Origin: Plantago ovata
Taxonomy: Eukaryota > Streptophyta > Magnoliopsida > Lamiales > Plantaginaceae
Length of the DNA stretch: 64,000 nucleotides
Direction of reading: 5' to 3'
Assembly (NCBI GenBank): GCA_028274465.1
Contig: CM051458.1
Location: forward strand, 21,963,566 to 22,027,565
The position numbers and the translations under genes are program-made. Shown here piece after piece: positions 10,684 through 21,180 of the stretch. Within the stretch, counting starts at the first letter, position 1. Each line of letters starts with the position of its first letter. The notes beneath the pieces were generated by a model. That model was given only the letters and a program-made list of their open reading frames with translations, was not told the origin of the DNA and did no database searches.

Positions 10684-13095
10684 TTAATTATCCAATAATG
10701 GATGTCCATTAACATGTTCAAGAATGCGTCCAGTGGAAACCCAAGTCTTAAGTTTTTCAACTTTAACTTGTTTTCTACTTGCTGAGGAACTAGGAGGTTT
10801 TGAGCTGAAAGACTTTTGATTCATGCTGATCAAATCCACTTTCTGATGTGGTGTCTTGCTCGGTTGACCTTTTTGCTGAACATACTTTTCAGTAAGTTCT
10901 TTTCTAGCAAGGTTCCTTCTAGCCCTAGCATTAAGAGTCTTTTCAGAGCTCTTAGGCTTGATTTTCTTCATCTCTTTGAAGTATCTTTGCTGACTTTGCT
11001 TATACTCGTGAAAAAGTTGACTTTGCTTGGTTTTGAAACCGAGTCCACTTTTCGGAGAATGCTGAGCTTTCGTGTCAGCGACCTTACTTGATTCAGGTTT
11101 GTCAGCAAAGGTCTTCTGATTACTTTTAGTAATCTTTCCTTCAAACTTAACAACTTGCTTTTCAGCAACATGTTTGGCGGAATGCTTCACATCATCCTTC
11201 TTCTTTCCAGTTTGCTTCTAAGCAACCTGTTTTCCATTTAAAGTCTTGTTACTTTGAGTAGCAACAACGGGCTTTATGGTCATAGGTACTTGATTGCATG
11301 TTTCAGCAACCTTAGATTGACCAAACTGATAGAGTTCTGGTAGACCACTATCAGTAGCACGTACAAAGGAAATCGGTGATTTATCTTTACTCAAGATTTC
11401 TACGTCATCACCTTCATACGTTGCACCTAAACCTTCTTTCTGAGATGGATCTCTCAAATAAGAGTTTAGTTCAGTCAGCGTATTACTTGCGTCAGCATAA
11501 GATTTGAAATTGATTTTCATCTTTTTCATCTCTTGGATTTCAGCAAGTAACTTTAGAATTGAGGACTGATATTCTTCCAATTCTAATGCCATTTGAGAAT
11601 TCTTCTCTGTAGCTTCAGCAATCAACTTCTTAAGACGCCTTATTTCAGCATCCTTTTCTTATGTCTCTTTCTTCAGCAAGACATACTTTTCAGTAGTCTG
11701 CTTGGTCAGAGTTTCAGCAATCTCTAGTTTCTCTTGCTGTCTGCTTAGAGTTTTCTCAAATATTTCTATTTCTCCTTGAATCTTGTCAAGGTCAATCTCG
11801 TCTTCACTTTCTGAGTCTGAGTCAGAGGTAGGGTTATTTACCTGACCGGCCATGAGGCAGAACTCGTAGTTTGACACATCTGGATAAGCTTCCATAGCTA
11901 TTCCACAAACTTCTTTGCCAATCTCCACGTCTAGAGTGGCTTCTTCATCGTCAGTGTCTGAGCTTTCATCCTCACTGTCTTCGGAGCTAGTATCAATGCA
12001 CAATGCATCGATTTTTGCTTGAAGCTTCTTCTTTTCTTCAGCAATAAAAGCTCTTTTGAACTTCTTCTTCTTTTCAGCAGATTTGCCTTTCAGCAAAGGG
12101 CAATTAGCTTTGAAGTGTCCAGGCTTCTTGCAGTAAAAGCATAGATCATTTCCAACTGCAGGTTCTTCTGATGAGGTTGCTTGCTGAGCTTGCTTGTTCA
12201 GCGAGCTAGTCTCATTCTTGTACTTATGGTAATTGTTACCAAGATGCTTTTTCAGCTTCTCTTTTGCTTTTCGCCTTTCAAGTTCCTTACTAATGAATTT
12301 CTTCATGTTTTTGACAACCAAAGAGTTTTCATCAGTAGGCTCTTTATCATTCTTGTTTTCAGAAGATGACGGCTTTGCAGCAAGAGCAATGTTTTGCGAT
12401 TTTTCAGCAAACACATTTTCTCTTTGCTTTGTCTCATAGTTGACAGTAGCAAGATGAGAGAACAACTCTGTTGGTGTAATATCAGGCATTCCTTGATTAT
12501 AATAGAAATTCTGAGTGTGGGTCCATTCTTGATTCAGACTTCTGATAATGGTTTTCACCTTCTCAGAATCTGAGTAAAGATTTCCAACACCTAAGGCTGC
12601 CATTTCACTAACAAGAGTTGTGAATCTGAAATCCAAGTCTTCCAGTGACTCGTTTGTACCTTGCTTAAAGTTTTGAAACTTTAATTTAAGTACTTCAAGT
12701 TTGTTTTCCTTGGTTTTGTCAGATCCAACACAAAGATCTTGAACCATTTTCCAAGCTTCCTTTGCAGTCTTAGCACCCCACAGTTTGCAGTTTATGGTAT
12801 CCGGAGTTGATCGAATGATGATGTTTCTTGCGTGGCCATCAAGACGGAATCTCTTGGCTTCGTCGGAAGTCCATTCCTCTCTTGGTTTTGGCACGACGGT
12901 ATCAGTCAGGTCGCCTAAGATAGTTTCCTTTCCAACTTTAGTGGTCTTGTGAGGGAAACTCCTCTCAACCTTAGTGATCTTGATAGGTCCATCATTAATG
13001 ACGTCATCACTAATGGCCTGAAGATGTAGCATCATATTGTTTCGTCATTTTTCGTAATTTTCCAGCTTCAGCAAGGGAGCATCTCCTAACGACAT
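10684..13095 (-). pseudogene. gag region of Sirevirus A
   Basis: Starts at the ATG at 13095 (MSLGDAPLLK), about 100 bp after the primer site, as in C and D. It holds a copia-type capsid domain, a CCHC zinc knuckle (CFYCKKPGHFKANCP) for RNA binding, an acidic Ser/Asp/Glu-rich stretch, a coiled-coil-like segment and a Lys-rich C-terminal part. It ends a few bases before pol; the boundary sequence is conserved in A, C and D. It is interrupted a few times. Confidence 0.88.
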
Positions 13096-13193
13096 CCTGT
13101 CAGCAAAGCACTACCAAACTGATCAAGTGAGTGTGATTTACGGAAAGCACCTAAGGGGATCTAGGTTCAGTGCTGAAGGTTAAAGAACCTCCA

Positions 13194-13205
13194 GCTCTGA
13201 CACCA
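13194..13205 (-). other. Primer binding site of Sirevirus A
   Basis: The minus strand reads TGGTGTCAGAGC two bases from the LTR end. It is one base away from the complement of the plant initiator Met-tRNA 3' end (TGGTATCAGAGC), the usual primer of Ty1/copia elements. Confidence 0.85.
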
Positions 13206-13207
13206 CT

Positions 13208-14454
13208 TGTTGGTCCCTTTAAACAACAAAAAAAGACTAAAGGGGGGGGGGGTGAATAGTCTTTTCAAACTTTCGTCGTTTAAAACTTTCTCAGCAAGTG
13301 CTTATTACTTTTCAGTAATGAGTTTGCTGATACTTAACTTTCTCAGCAAGCGCAAGTTACTTTGCAGTAACTAGGTTTGCTGATACTTAAAATCAGAGAG
13401 CGGAAGTCTTTGATACAATAAGTACTTTTTCAGTAAATAAAGGTTTCATCAAGTGATGTGAGTGACAGTGTACAGATAGATATGATTTGCTGAAAACCAA
13501 ATACAATAAGTAAATCACACAAACACTTTTATAGTGGTATCTGAGAGTGGCGTAATCTCTTAACTAATCCACTTTGTCCTTTCTAGGACTGAATCCACTA
13601 AGATAAGATTGAGGTTCCTTAAAACACCTATCTAGAGTGATTCAAACAGAAACCAAAGCACACTTGCTTCGTCTCCAACCTAATCTAGAGAACGCAACCT
13701 TGTTCTCCACCAAACTTGGTACTTTTAATCAGCAAAACTATGCTCAATTAAGTTCCCCCTGAATATCACGCCTGAAAGGGTGTATTTTCAGTTAGAGAGG
13801 TTCGGGATGAGATAACTTTATTATAACTTATTCAGTTACAACAAGTAATCTAAGAAACACAACTTTGAATTTCAAATTCTAAGGCTTTGTTCCTTAAGAT
13901 GTCACTATCTTGCTTTTGTACTTTCAGCAGCGTCCGTCATTTGTCTTCTAGTCTTCATGTTCTTCGCATGCTTACTTTTGCATTTAATGTTCATTTGAAT
14001 GGAATTCAAATGTGAACGTTGGAGCCTAAATGCAAGTACTTTCAGCAAGGAGGTCACATATGTATTTCAGCAAGCAGTCAGTCTCAGTTTCAGCAAGCAC
14101 AACCTACTCTGTCATATAGATTTCCACTTATACAAGCTGTTGCTGAAATTTACACTTTCTGAGCAACATGTGCCTTTGTATATACCATCGTCAGAAATCT
14201 TCTTAAGTCTTCAGTCTTCGAATCTTCAAGTTTCTGAGCGATTCTAGTGCTTCAATAGTTCATTTGTAAAAACAAAGTACATCATCAGCAAACTAAAGCA
14301 CCTAACTAGTACCTACACTAAGTCTTTAGCAAACGTTCCTCTTTTACAATGTTCTTAAAATTTTAAATTCCTATGGACCTTAAGAGTACTAGTTACTGGA
14401 CTTTCCTTAATTTAGCATGGTTAATTGCTCATCAAAATTACAAGTTTCCTAACA
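13208..14454 (-). repeat. LTR shared by Sirevirus A (5') and B (3')
   Basis: Minus-strand ends are TGTTAGGAAACTTG at 14454 and GGGACCAACA at 13208. It is followed at 13207 by the primer site of A and at 14455 by a polypurine tract and the 3' part of the extra gene of B, so one LTR serves two internal regions. It contains the G-run GGGGGGGGGG near 13241-13252, the antisense view of the C-run typical near Sirevirus LTR ends. It is shorter than the LTR of D (1,247 against 1,605 bp). Confidence 0.85.
13286..13390. repeat. Two 52-53-bp tandem repeats with nested stems in the LTR
   Basis: Unit 1 is 13286-13337 and unit 2 is 13338-13390. Each starts CTTTCTCAGCAAG and ends TTTGCTGATACTTAA. In each, an outer stem (TCAGCAA with TTTGCTGA) encloses an inner stem (TTACT with AGTAA). 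The same pair is in the other Sirevirus LTRs, for example D at about 40540-40640. Confidence 0.8.
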
Positions 14455-14659
14455 AATTTCCCTCTTTTTGATGTTAGCAATTTATGGTTAAATTAATTGT
14501 TACCCTTTTAATGTTGAATAAATCAGTTGAATAATGCAAGCATACTTGAATAATAAAACAGTAAGCATAAGTAGATTGAATAATCAAAAACCAATAAGAG
14601 TCAAAAGCTTATTGATGATAGTTATCTTTCAGTAAGTTTACAAGAAAGTTCAGAGATAA

Positions 14660-17600
14660 CTACAAAAAAATCAGCAAACAAAACAAACAAAGCTTTTTAC
14701 AAGGGACTTGAGCTATTCCAGCACAAGATATCCTCAGAATCTCCCTTACACTCTTCTTAGAAAGAGCAGAGAATTCAACACACTCCTTCTCGTAATCTTC
14801 AAGTAGCTTACAGACTTCAAGTTGAATAATCCTTGCATTCTTGCATGCAGTATAATGATGGTTTTCACCATTCATTTCTTTGTAGTGAAGTACCCACAAG
14901 TGCATGCCCCAATTGCTGGCATGGGGAAGTTTTGTATCTGAAATTCCCTTGTTGGCATGAATCTTTCTTAACCAGAGAAGATCTTCTTCTTGATCCTTGC
15001 CAGTGAGATAAAAATACTCATAAGGAATCAAGCCATATTTCTTCTTTGACCTTTTGGTTAAAGGATCACTGTAGTAAGCAACATCTATTGGTTTAATCAA
15101 ATCAGACTCTTGTTTTAGCTTCTTGCCAACAGAAGTTCTTCTTACTAAGATTTCCAAGTTCAGCCATTTTGCAGCAATGTTCCTTGGGTAGGCAGGAGGA
15201 TCCCTTTCTTTTCTTTGCACTTTTAATTCAATCCAAGTGTACATTTGATTAAGTACAACAGTTGGAAAGAAATCATTGGCCAAAAGATCTTCCAGCTTTA
15301 TGATCCAGCAACCATGTAGGTTTTTGATCACATTCTGAGTTGTTTCCTCATTGCTGGTCTTTGTATATTCTATGCCAGTGCCAATTGCAATGCTGGCAAG
15401 CCTCTTTTCTTCCTGTCTTTGCCTTCTTCTTCTTGACTTAGAATTTTCTTGATCTTTTGCTGAAGATCTTGAGTCAGAAGAGAAGTGTTTAGAGTGGCCA
15501 AAAGGAGTTAAGGCCGTAATAGGCCTAGCTCTTATTGCTTAACCTATTGTTTGGTCATCATCATTATCATCATCTTCATTCAGATCTTGAAGACTCTCAG
15601 TGTGACAGTATTCTTGAGTTTCAGCAGATGTTCTTCTCTTTTTGGATTTGCTGAATTTCTATCAGAATCTGTTTCAGCTCGTTTCTTAGAACTTTGCTCT
15701 CTTTCAGCAAGAGGTTCTCTGGGAGGTGGTCCAGGCAGTATCAATGGCGCTTCAGCAGGGGTTTTCTTTGATCTTGAAGATTTTCTTTGTTTATCTTCCC
15801 CCTTAGACATGGATTGCATCATTGGTTGGATGTGCAGAGAGAAAAACTCATTGCAATTTTCAGCAAGAGTACTTAGGCTGTTGTATTTGAGAATTATGCC
15901 TTGCTGATCAGCAGTTAGCCTGGACAGTTCTTTTTTAATACAAACCAAGTTCTTCTCATGTCTGCGCTCATTGTCGACTTTTTCTTCAATGGAAGCCTGA
16001 GCCTTTTTCAATGCACTTTTAGCCAGTTTGAGTGCTTGACTGACATCTTGTTCATAGCTTTTGTGATGTAGACTTATGTCTTTGTGAGCTATGGTAAGAG
16101 AAGTAGTGCGTTTCAACACTGTAGCCAGTATCTTGCCAATGTCAAGCGGACTCTCAGCAAGCAATGCATCATCCTCTTCTTGGCATGCTTTGTGAACAGC
16201 CATTAGTGCCTTTATTCTAGGAGTAAAATCCTCAATATTAGGAAATGGCACTAAAGATGGAGTAAGTGAATGAGCTTTGATCTCAGTAGCGAATTGATCA
16301 TCATTTCTCAGCAAATGACTTCTTTCAGCATCTCCTTCATCATTTTGGAGAGATGAAGGAGGAATTGCAACCTCTGTGGGTTCAATTTTCTTTGTCAATT
16401 CTTCTTCATTCGCTGAGAAGTTAAAGAGATCTTCTTCGTCATCAGATTCATCAAGGCCAACAACCTTGGTTACCAAATCTTTAGCTTCAGACACTTGTGG
16501 TTCAGTAGTTGCTGAGGGCAACTCTTTTAACTCAACAACTGGAGTTTCACCAGTAGTAAGTGGAAGGGAGGAGACTTCCGTGTTTTTCACTCCTGAAGAT
16601 TGAGCAATGTCTAGATTCTGCGTTTGTCTAGCATGAATCTGTAGACTATTTAGAAGTGCTCTTTGATAATCTTCATCCTTATCTTCATCTTCAAGGTTTG
16701 GATCGGTGACCTTGGCATCGAGTAAAGCTAACTCGGCATCAGAAAGCTTAGTTTTGCCTAAGTGCATTTCAGCACGCTTTCTGGCGTACTCTTCTTCAGT
16801 TTCAACAAGTTGTTCAGTTGCTTGAGTACTTGTCTTAGCAGGAGCAGGAGTGGATTCTTGATGCTGACTGTGAGTTTGGTCAGCTTGCTGATTTTCAGTA
16901 ACTTGATTTTCAGTCTCAGCAACTCTGTGTAACTCCACCAACATCAGGACTAGGACCTTGATTATCATCATCATCGTCCTTGTTGTCCTTGGAACCTTTT
17001 CCTTCATCATCATCACTGGTATCCTTTGGGATATTTTCATCCTCTTCTTCTTCATCATCGTCCGTTAGTATAACTAACTCGAGATGTTTGTACATAGCAG
17101 CTCTTGTAACTTCCTCTTCTTCATTTATTTTGTGGGGATCAACCACCACGGATACAAAGGAACCCTTGAGCATCACAACTTGTTCAGCTGGAGAGGCACT
17201 TTTGAATTTAGCTTTCATATTTTCTCTAATTAGAGCAATCAGACTTGAGCTCATTAGCTGAGAATAGGTTAGCTCTTTTGGAAGTATTGAGTGTACAAAG
17301 GTCTCGAGTCTCAGTAATGAGATTCTCTTTTTCTCATTGGACAGATGAAGGTGAAGATCAGAGAAATCCATCCTTCTGTACCGTTGCCAGTTGCTGACAA
17401 ATTTAGCAACTCTGGTCAAGGTATTCTTTTTGAAGTTTGAGTAGAGTTCTTCTTAACTTACTTCAAGATCTTCAGTGATGTGAACCACTTCAGAGGTCTC
17501 CTTTTGAGCCTGAAAAAGAATAAAATTAAGTTCAGGAAGGTTTTGGAAAATAGTTTTAGAGTCTAAAACTGTAACATGATTTACCTGCTGATGTTCAGCA

Positions 17601-18184
17601 AGCTCATGTTGCACACTAAATGGTGTTGGTACTATTTCCATTGCTTCAGGAGCTTGAGCAGCATCCTTGAATTGTTCATCCTGAAATAATTTTATATTAG
17701 ATACAAGTACTATGTTTTCAAACTTAGTAGATTTACAAAAATTTTTATCTACTTGCTGAACAGGAGTTGTGGATTCTGGTGCAGAAGTTTCAGCAATCTT
17801 CTGACTTGTATCTTGAGAAGTCTGTAAGGAAACAATTATATCAGCAAAGGATAGACTTTCAGATAGTAAAGTTTTGCTTATGTCTGAGTTAACTACTTGC
17901 TGAAGAAGGACAGGTGGTGACTCAGTCCTTTCAGCAATGATAACATCTTCATTATCTGGGACTTGTTCTTCAACAAACTTCTTCTCTTGCTCTATTTGAG
18001 AAGGCTATGCAAATTCAACAATCTCCCTTGTCTCTGAATTGACAAGTTGAGCAGAGACATCTAGACCTTTAAGTTCACTACCTGTCATGAACAGGTCTAC
18101 TGACTTATTAGAGTTGTCAACAATCTCCATGTCCATTTGCTGGCTTAGGTCTGTCAGCACCAGTTGGACTTTGTCAATAGAAGT
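14660..18184 (-). pseudogene. Extra gene region of Sirevirus B (incomplete)
   Basis: Same gene as at 1166-6422. It shows the C-terminal domain (15331-14700, with KDQEEDLLWLRKIH), the helical segment (about 16200-15800), the acidic Asp/Glu runs near 16980-17060 and part of the Gln/Val-rich middle. The N-terminal plant-transposon-protein-like part is not present. The frame is interrupted several times. Bases 14455-14659 before it are polypurine tract and untranslated sequence. Confidence 0.75.
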
Positions 18185-20921
18185 TGTTGGTCCCTTTAAA
18201 CAACAAGAAAAGACTAGAGGGGGGGGGTGAATAGTCTTTTCAAATTTTCGTCGTTTAAAAACTTTCTCAGAAAGGACTTATTACTTTTCAGTAATGAGTT
18301 TGCTGATACTTAACTTTCTCAGCAAGTACTAGTTACTTTTCAGTAATGAGTTTTACTGGTACGTAAAAACAGAGTGCGGAAGTGTTTGTACAATAAGTGC
18401 TTTTCAGTAAGTGCTAGTTTCAGCAAGTGAGCAGAGTGACAGTGTACAGATAAATAAGCTTGCTGAAAACTAAATGCAGTAAAGTAAATCACACAAACAA
18501 TTTTTATAGTGGTATCTGAGAGTGGCATAATCTCTCAACTAATCCACTTTGTCCTTTCTAGGACTGAATCCACTAAGATCAGTTTGAGGTTCCTTACTGA
18601 TGTAACCGAATTTGTCAGACTCAATTAATCAAATAAATTTGTTTTTAGCCAAAGGCAATTCACAACTACAACGAAAATGAAGGTACGTAGTGTAGAAGTA
18701 AAATAACCTCGAGTGTCGATCTCTAAGGACTATAACTAGCTTTATCTAATTTAACTTAAACTATAAACTCAACAAATGACTTAGCACAGATTTTCTTATC
18801 AATAATAATGGAAGTTAGTGATAGTATGATCATTCAAAGCATCAGGTTAATAATCATGCATGAAGTACTTGAACGTTTGCATAGAGATCTAAGATCATGA
18901 ATTGTCCAATGTGTTCCGTTCAATTCAACACTATGAAGATAGAGGGCTTAGATAGATCAAATAAATAAAGCAATAAGTCAAGTCTGAATCGCGTTACAGC
19001 CATCATGCATAATCAAGAACCCTAGATAAGAAATCACATACAATCACCATCGATAGATTTAGCTACTCATAGATGAATTGCAATCAACAGAAATCAAATC
19101 AAGATTGAATGAAAAATGTTGAAAGAAATAAATAAAAGTAGAAAAATCGTGAGATACAATGTTACCGACGAAGGTTGTCAATCTCCGAAGAATTGCCAAC
19201 TCACAAGCAAGAATTGATAAACAACGAGGTCCAATTGCTATGCTTAATCCTCCAAATTGATAAGAAAAATAGTCTCCTATGCTAAGAATTCCCAGAACAG
19301 GCTCTGGAGAATTCGTCTCTAAAACTAATGTGAAAAGGTATGAAAAAAAGTCTGAAAAACGTAGAGAATGGAGCAACTATATATAGTGTTCGGGAACTAC
19401 GGGGAAAATCGCCTGGGGTCCCAGGTGAACGGCCTGGCACCAGGCGAACCGCCTGGGAGCTCCAGGTTGGTGGAGATGCGTTTTTGACGCGTTTTTGGTC
19501 TTCTTTTCCTTTTCGGACTCGAATTTTGCCTTCTAGTGACATTTAAGCCTTGAAACTCGTCCCCTAGGCCTCAAATCTCATCCAGAACCTTCTAGATACT
19601 CCACGAATGACCACGAATCACCGAATCTTCGTTCTCTTCAACATAATTGTCCATAAAAACAAGTTTTTCACCTAAAACCTGAAAAATGCAAACTAAAGGG
19701 AAACGTGACACTATTCTAATAAAATGCACTATAATATAGCTAAATTAACATAGATGATAGCTAAATAGGTGAAAAAAGACTCGAATGAAGGTGTAAAATA
19801 CACGTTCATCACTTACAACACCTATATAGAGCGATTCTACAGAAACCAAATCACACTTGCTTCGTTTCCAACCTAACTAGAGAACGAAACCTTGTTCTCC
19901 ACCAAACTTGGGACTTATAATCAGCAACACTATGCTTGATTAATTTCCCCCTGAATTTCACGCCTGAAAAGGGTGTTTATCAGTTAGAGAGGTTTGGGAT
20001 GAGATGACTTGAGTATAACTTATTCAGCTATAACAAGTAATCTAAGAAACAAAACTTTGAATACTTTGCAAGAAACAAGTTATGTTGTTTCTGGTGTCAA
20101 GACTTGTTCTTGTTCGAAAGAAAGAACACTTAACTAATTTCTTAGCCGTGAATGTTCTATTTCTTCACAAGTAGCTTTTGTTTCAAGCTTTAAGTCTTGG
20201 AACGGATCAATAGGCAGTAAAGAGTAAGAAAGATGAGTGTTTCAGAACAAGTGAGAGTTTGATCACGTTGTTGACACACTTCTACTCTTTGTCGGATGTC
20301 CTATATTTAGAGTGAATCAAGAGAGACGTTTGAATTTCAAATTCTAAGGCTTTGTTCCTTAAGATGTCACTATCTTGCTTTTGTACTTTCAGCAACGTCA
20401 TTCATTTGTCTTCTAGTCTTCATGTTCTTCGCATGCTTACTTTTGCCTTTAATGGTCATTTGAATGAAATTCAAATATGAACGTTGGAGCGCAAATGCAA
20501 GTAGTTTTGGCAAGAAGGTCACATATGTATTTCAGCAAGCGATCAATCTCAGTTTCAGCAAGCACAACCTACTCTGTCATATAGATTTTCACTTATGCAA
20601 GCTGGTGCTGAAGTTTCCACTTTCTGAGCAACATGTGCCTTTGTAGATACCATCTTCATAAATCTTCTTTAGTCTTCAGTCTTCGAATTCTTCAAGTTTC
20701 TGAACGGTTCTAGTGCTTCAATAGTTCGTTTGTAAAAACAAAGTACATCATCAGCAAAACTAAAGCACCTAACTAGTACCTACACTAAGTCTTCACCAAA
20801 CGTTCCTGTTTTACAATGTCCTTAAAATTCTAAATTCCTATGGGCCTTAAAAGTACTAGTTACTGGACTTTCCTTAATTTGGCATGGTTAATTGCTCATC
20901 AAAATAACAAGTTTCCTAACA
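18185..20921 (-). repeat. LTR shared by Sirevirus B and C, split by a solo LTR
   Basis: The ends match the LTR at 13208-14454. Without the foreign insert at 18598-19816 it is about 1.5 kb. A polypurine tract and the extra gene of C follow at 20922. It carries the G-run at about 18221-18229 and a TATA-like sequence near 20301-20310. Confidence 0.8.
18598..19811 (-). mobile_element. G1: solo LTR of a Ty3/gypsy-like family, inside a Sirevirus LTR
   Basis: The element is 1,214 bp, with TGATG at one end and TTCATCA at the other. It is flanked by the direct repeat CTTAC (18593-18597 and 19812-19816), a 5-bp target duplication. The uninterrupted target is visible in the Sirevirus LTR near 13612. 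Orientation is taken from the related LTR at 35755, which follows a polypurine tract. A TATA box (CTATATATAG, 19378-19387) lies beside a GC-rich palindrome cluster (19405-19465). No internal region remains, so it is a solo LTR left by LTR-LTR recombination. It is younger than the LTR it sits in. Confidence 0.88.
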
Positions 20922-21180
20922 AATTTTCCCCTTTTGATGTTAGCAATCCATGGCTAAATTAATTGTTACCCTTTTAGAGGTTTCTGATGTTGAATAAATA
21001 AGTTGAATAATGCAAATATTCTTGAATAATAAAACAGTAAGCATAAGTAGATTGCATAATCGAAAACCAATAAGAGTCAAACGCTTATTGCTCATAGTTA
21101 TCTTTCAGTAAGTTTACAAGAAAGTTCAGAGATAACTACAAAAATAAGCAAACAAAACAAACAAAGCTTTTACAAGGGAC

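Larger units (their letters stand above)
1..14454 (-). mobile_element. Sirevirus copy A (Ty1/copia, SIRE/Maximus type), near full length, old
   Basis: Parts in element order, from high to low coordinates, are a 5' LTR (13208-14454), Met-tRNA primer site, gag, pol, a hairpin-rich spacer, a large extra gene, a polypurine tract and a 3' LTR that leaves the window at base 1. The order protease-integrase-RT-RNase H and the C-run near the LTR end fit Ty1/copia; the long extra gene after pol fits the Sirevirus lineage. Reading frames are interrupted about ten times in all, so it is a fossil. Its two LTRs differ in structure, so they are probably not the original pair. Its 5' LTR is also the 3' LTR of copy B. 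Confidence 0.85.
13208..20921 (-). mobile_element. Sirevirus copy B, shortened unit between shared LTRs
   Basis: Between the LTR at 13208-14454 and the LTR at 18185-20921 lies only a polypurine tract, the 3' untranslated part and most of the extra gene; gag and pol are absent. The shared LTRs on both sides fit recombination between neighbouring elements. It is a broken fossil. Confidence 0.75.
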
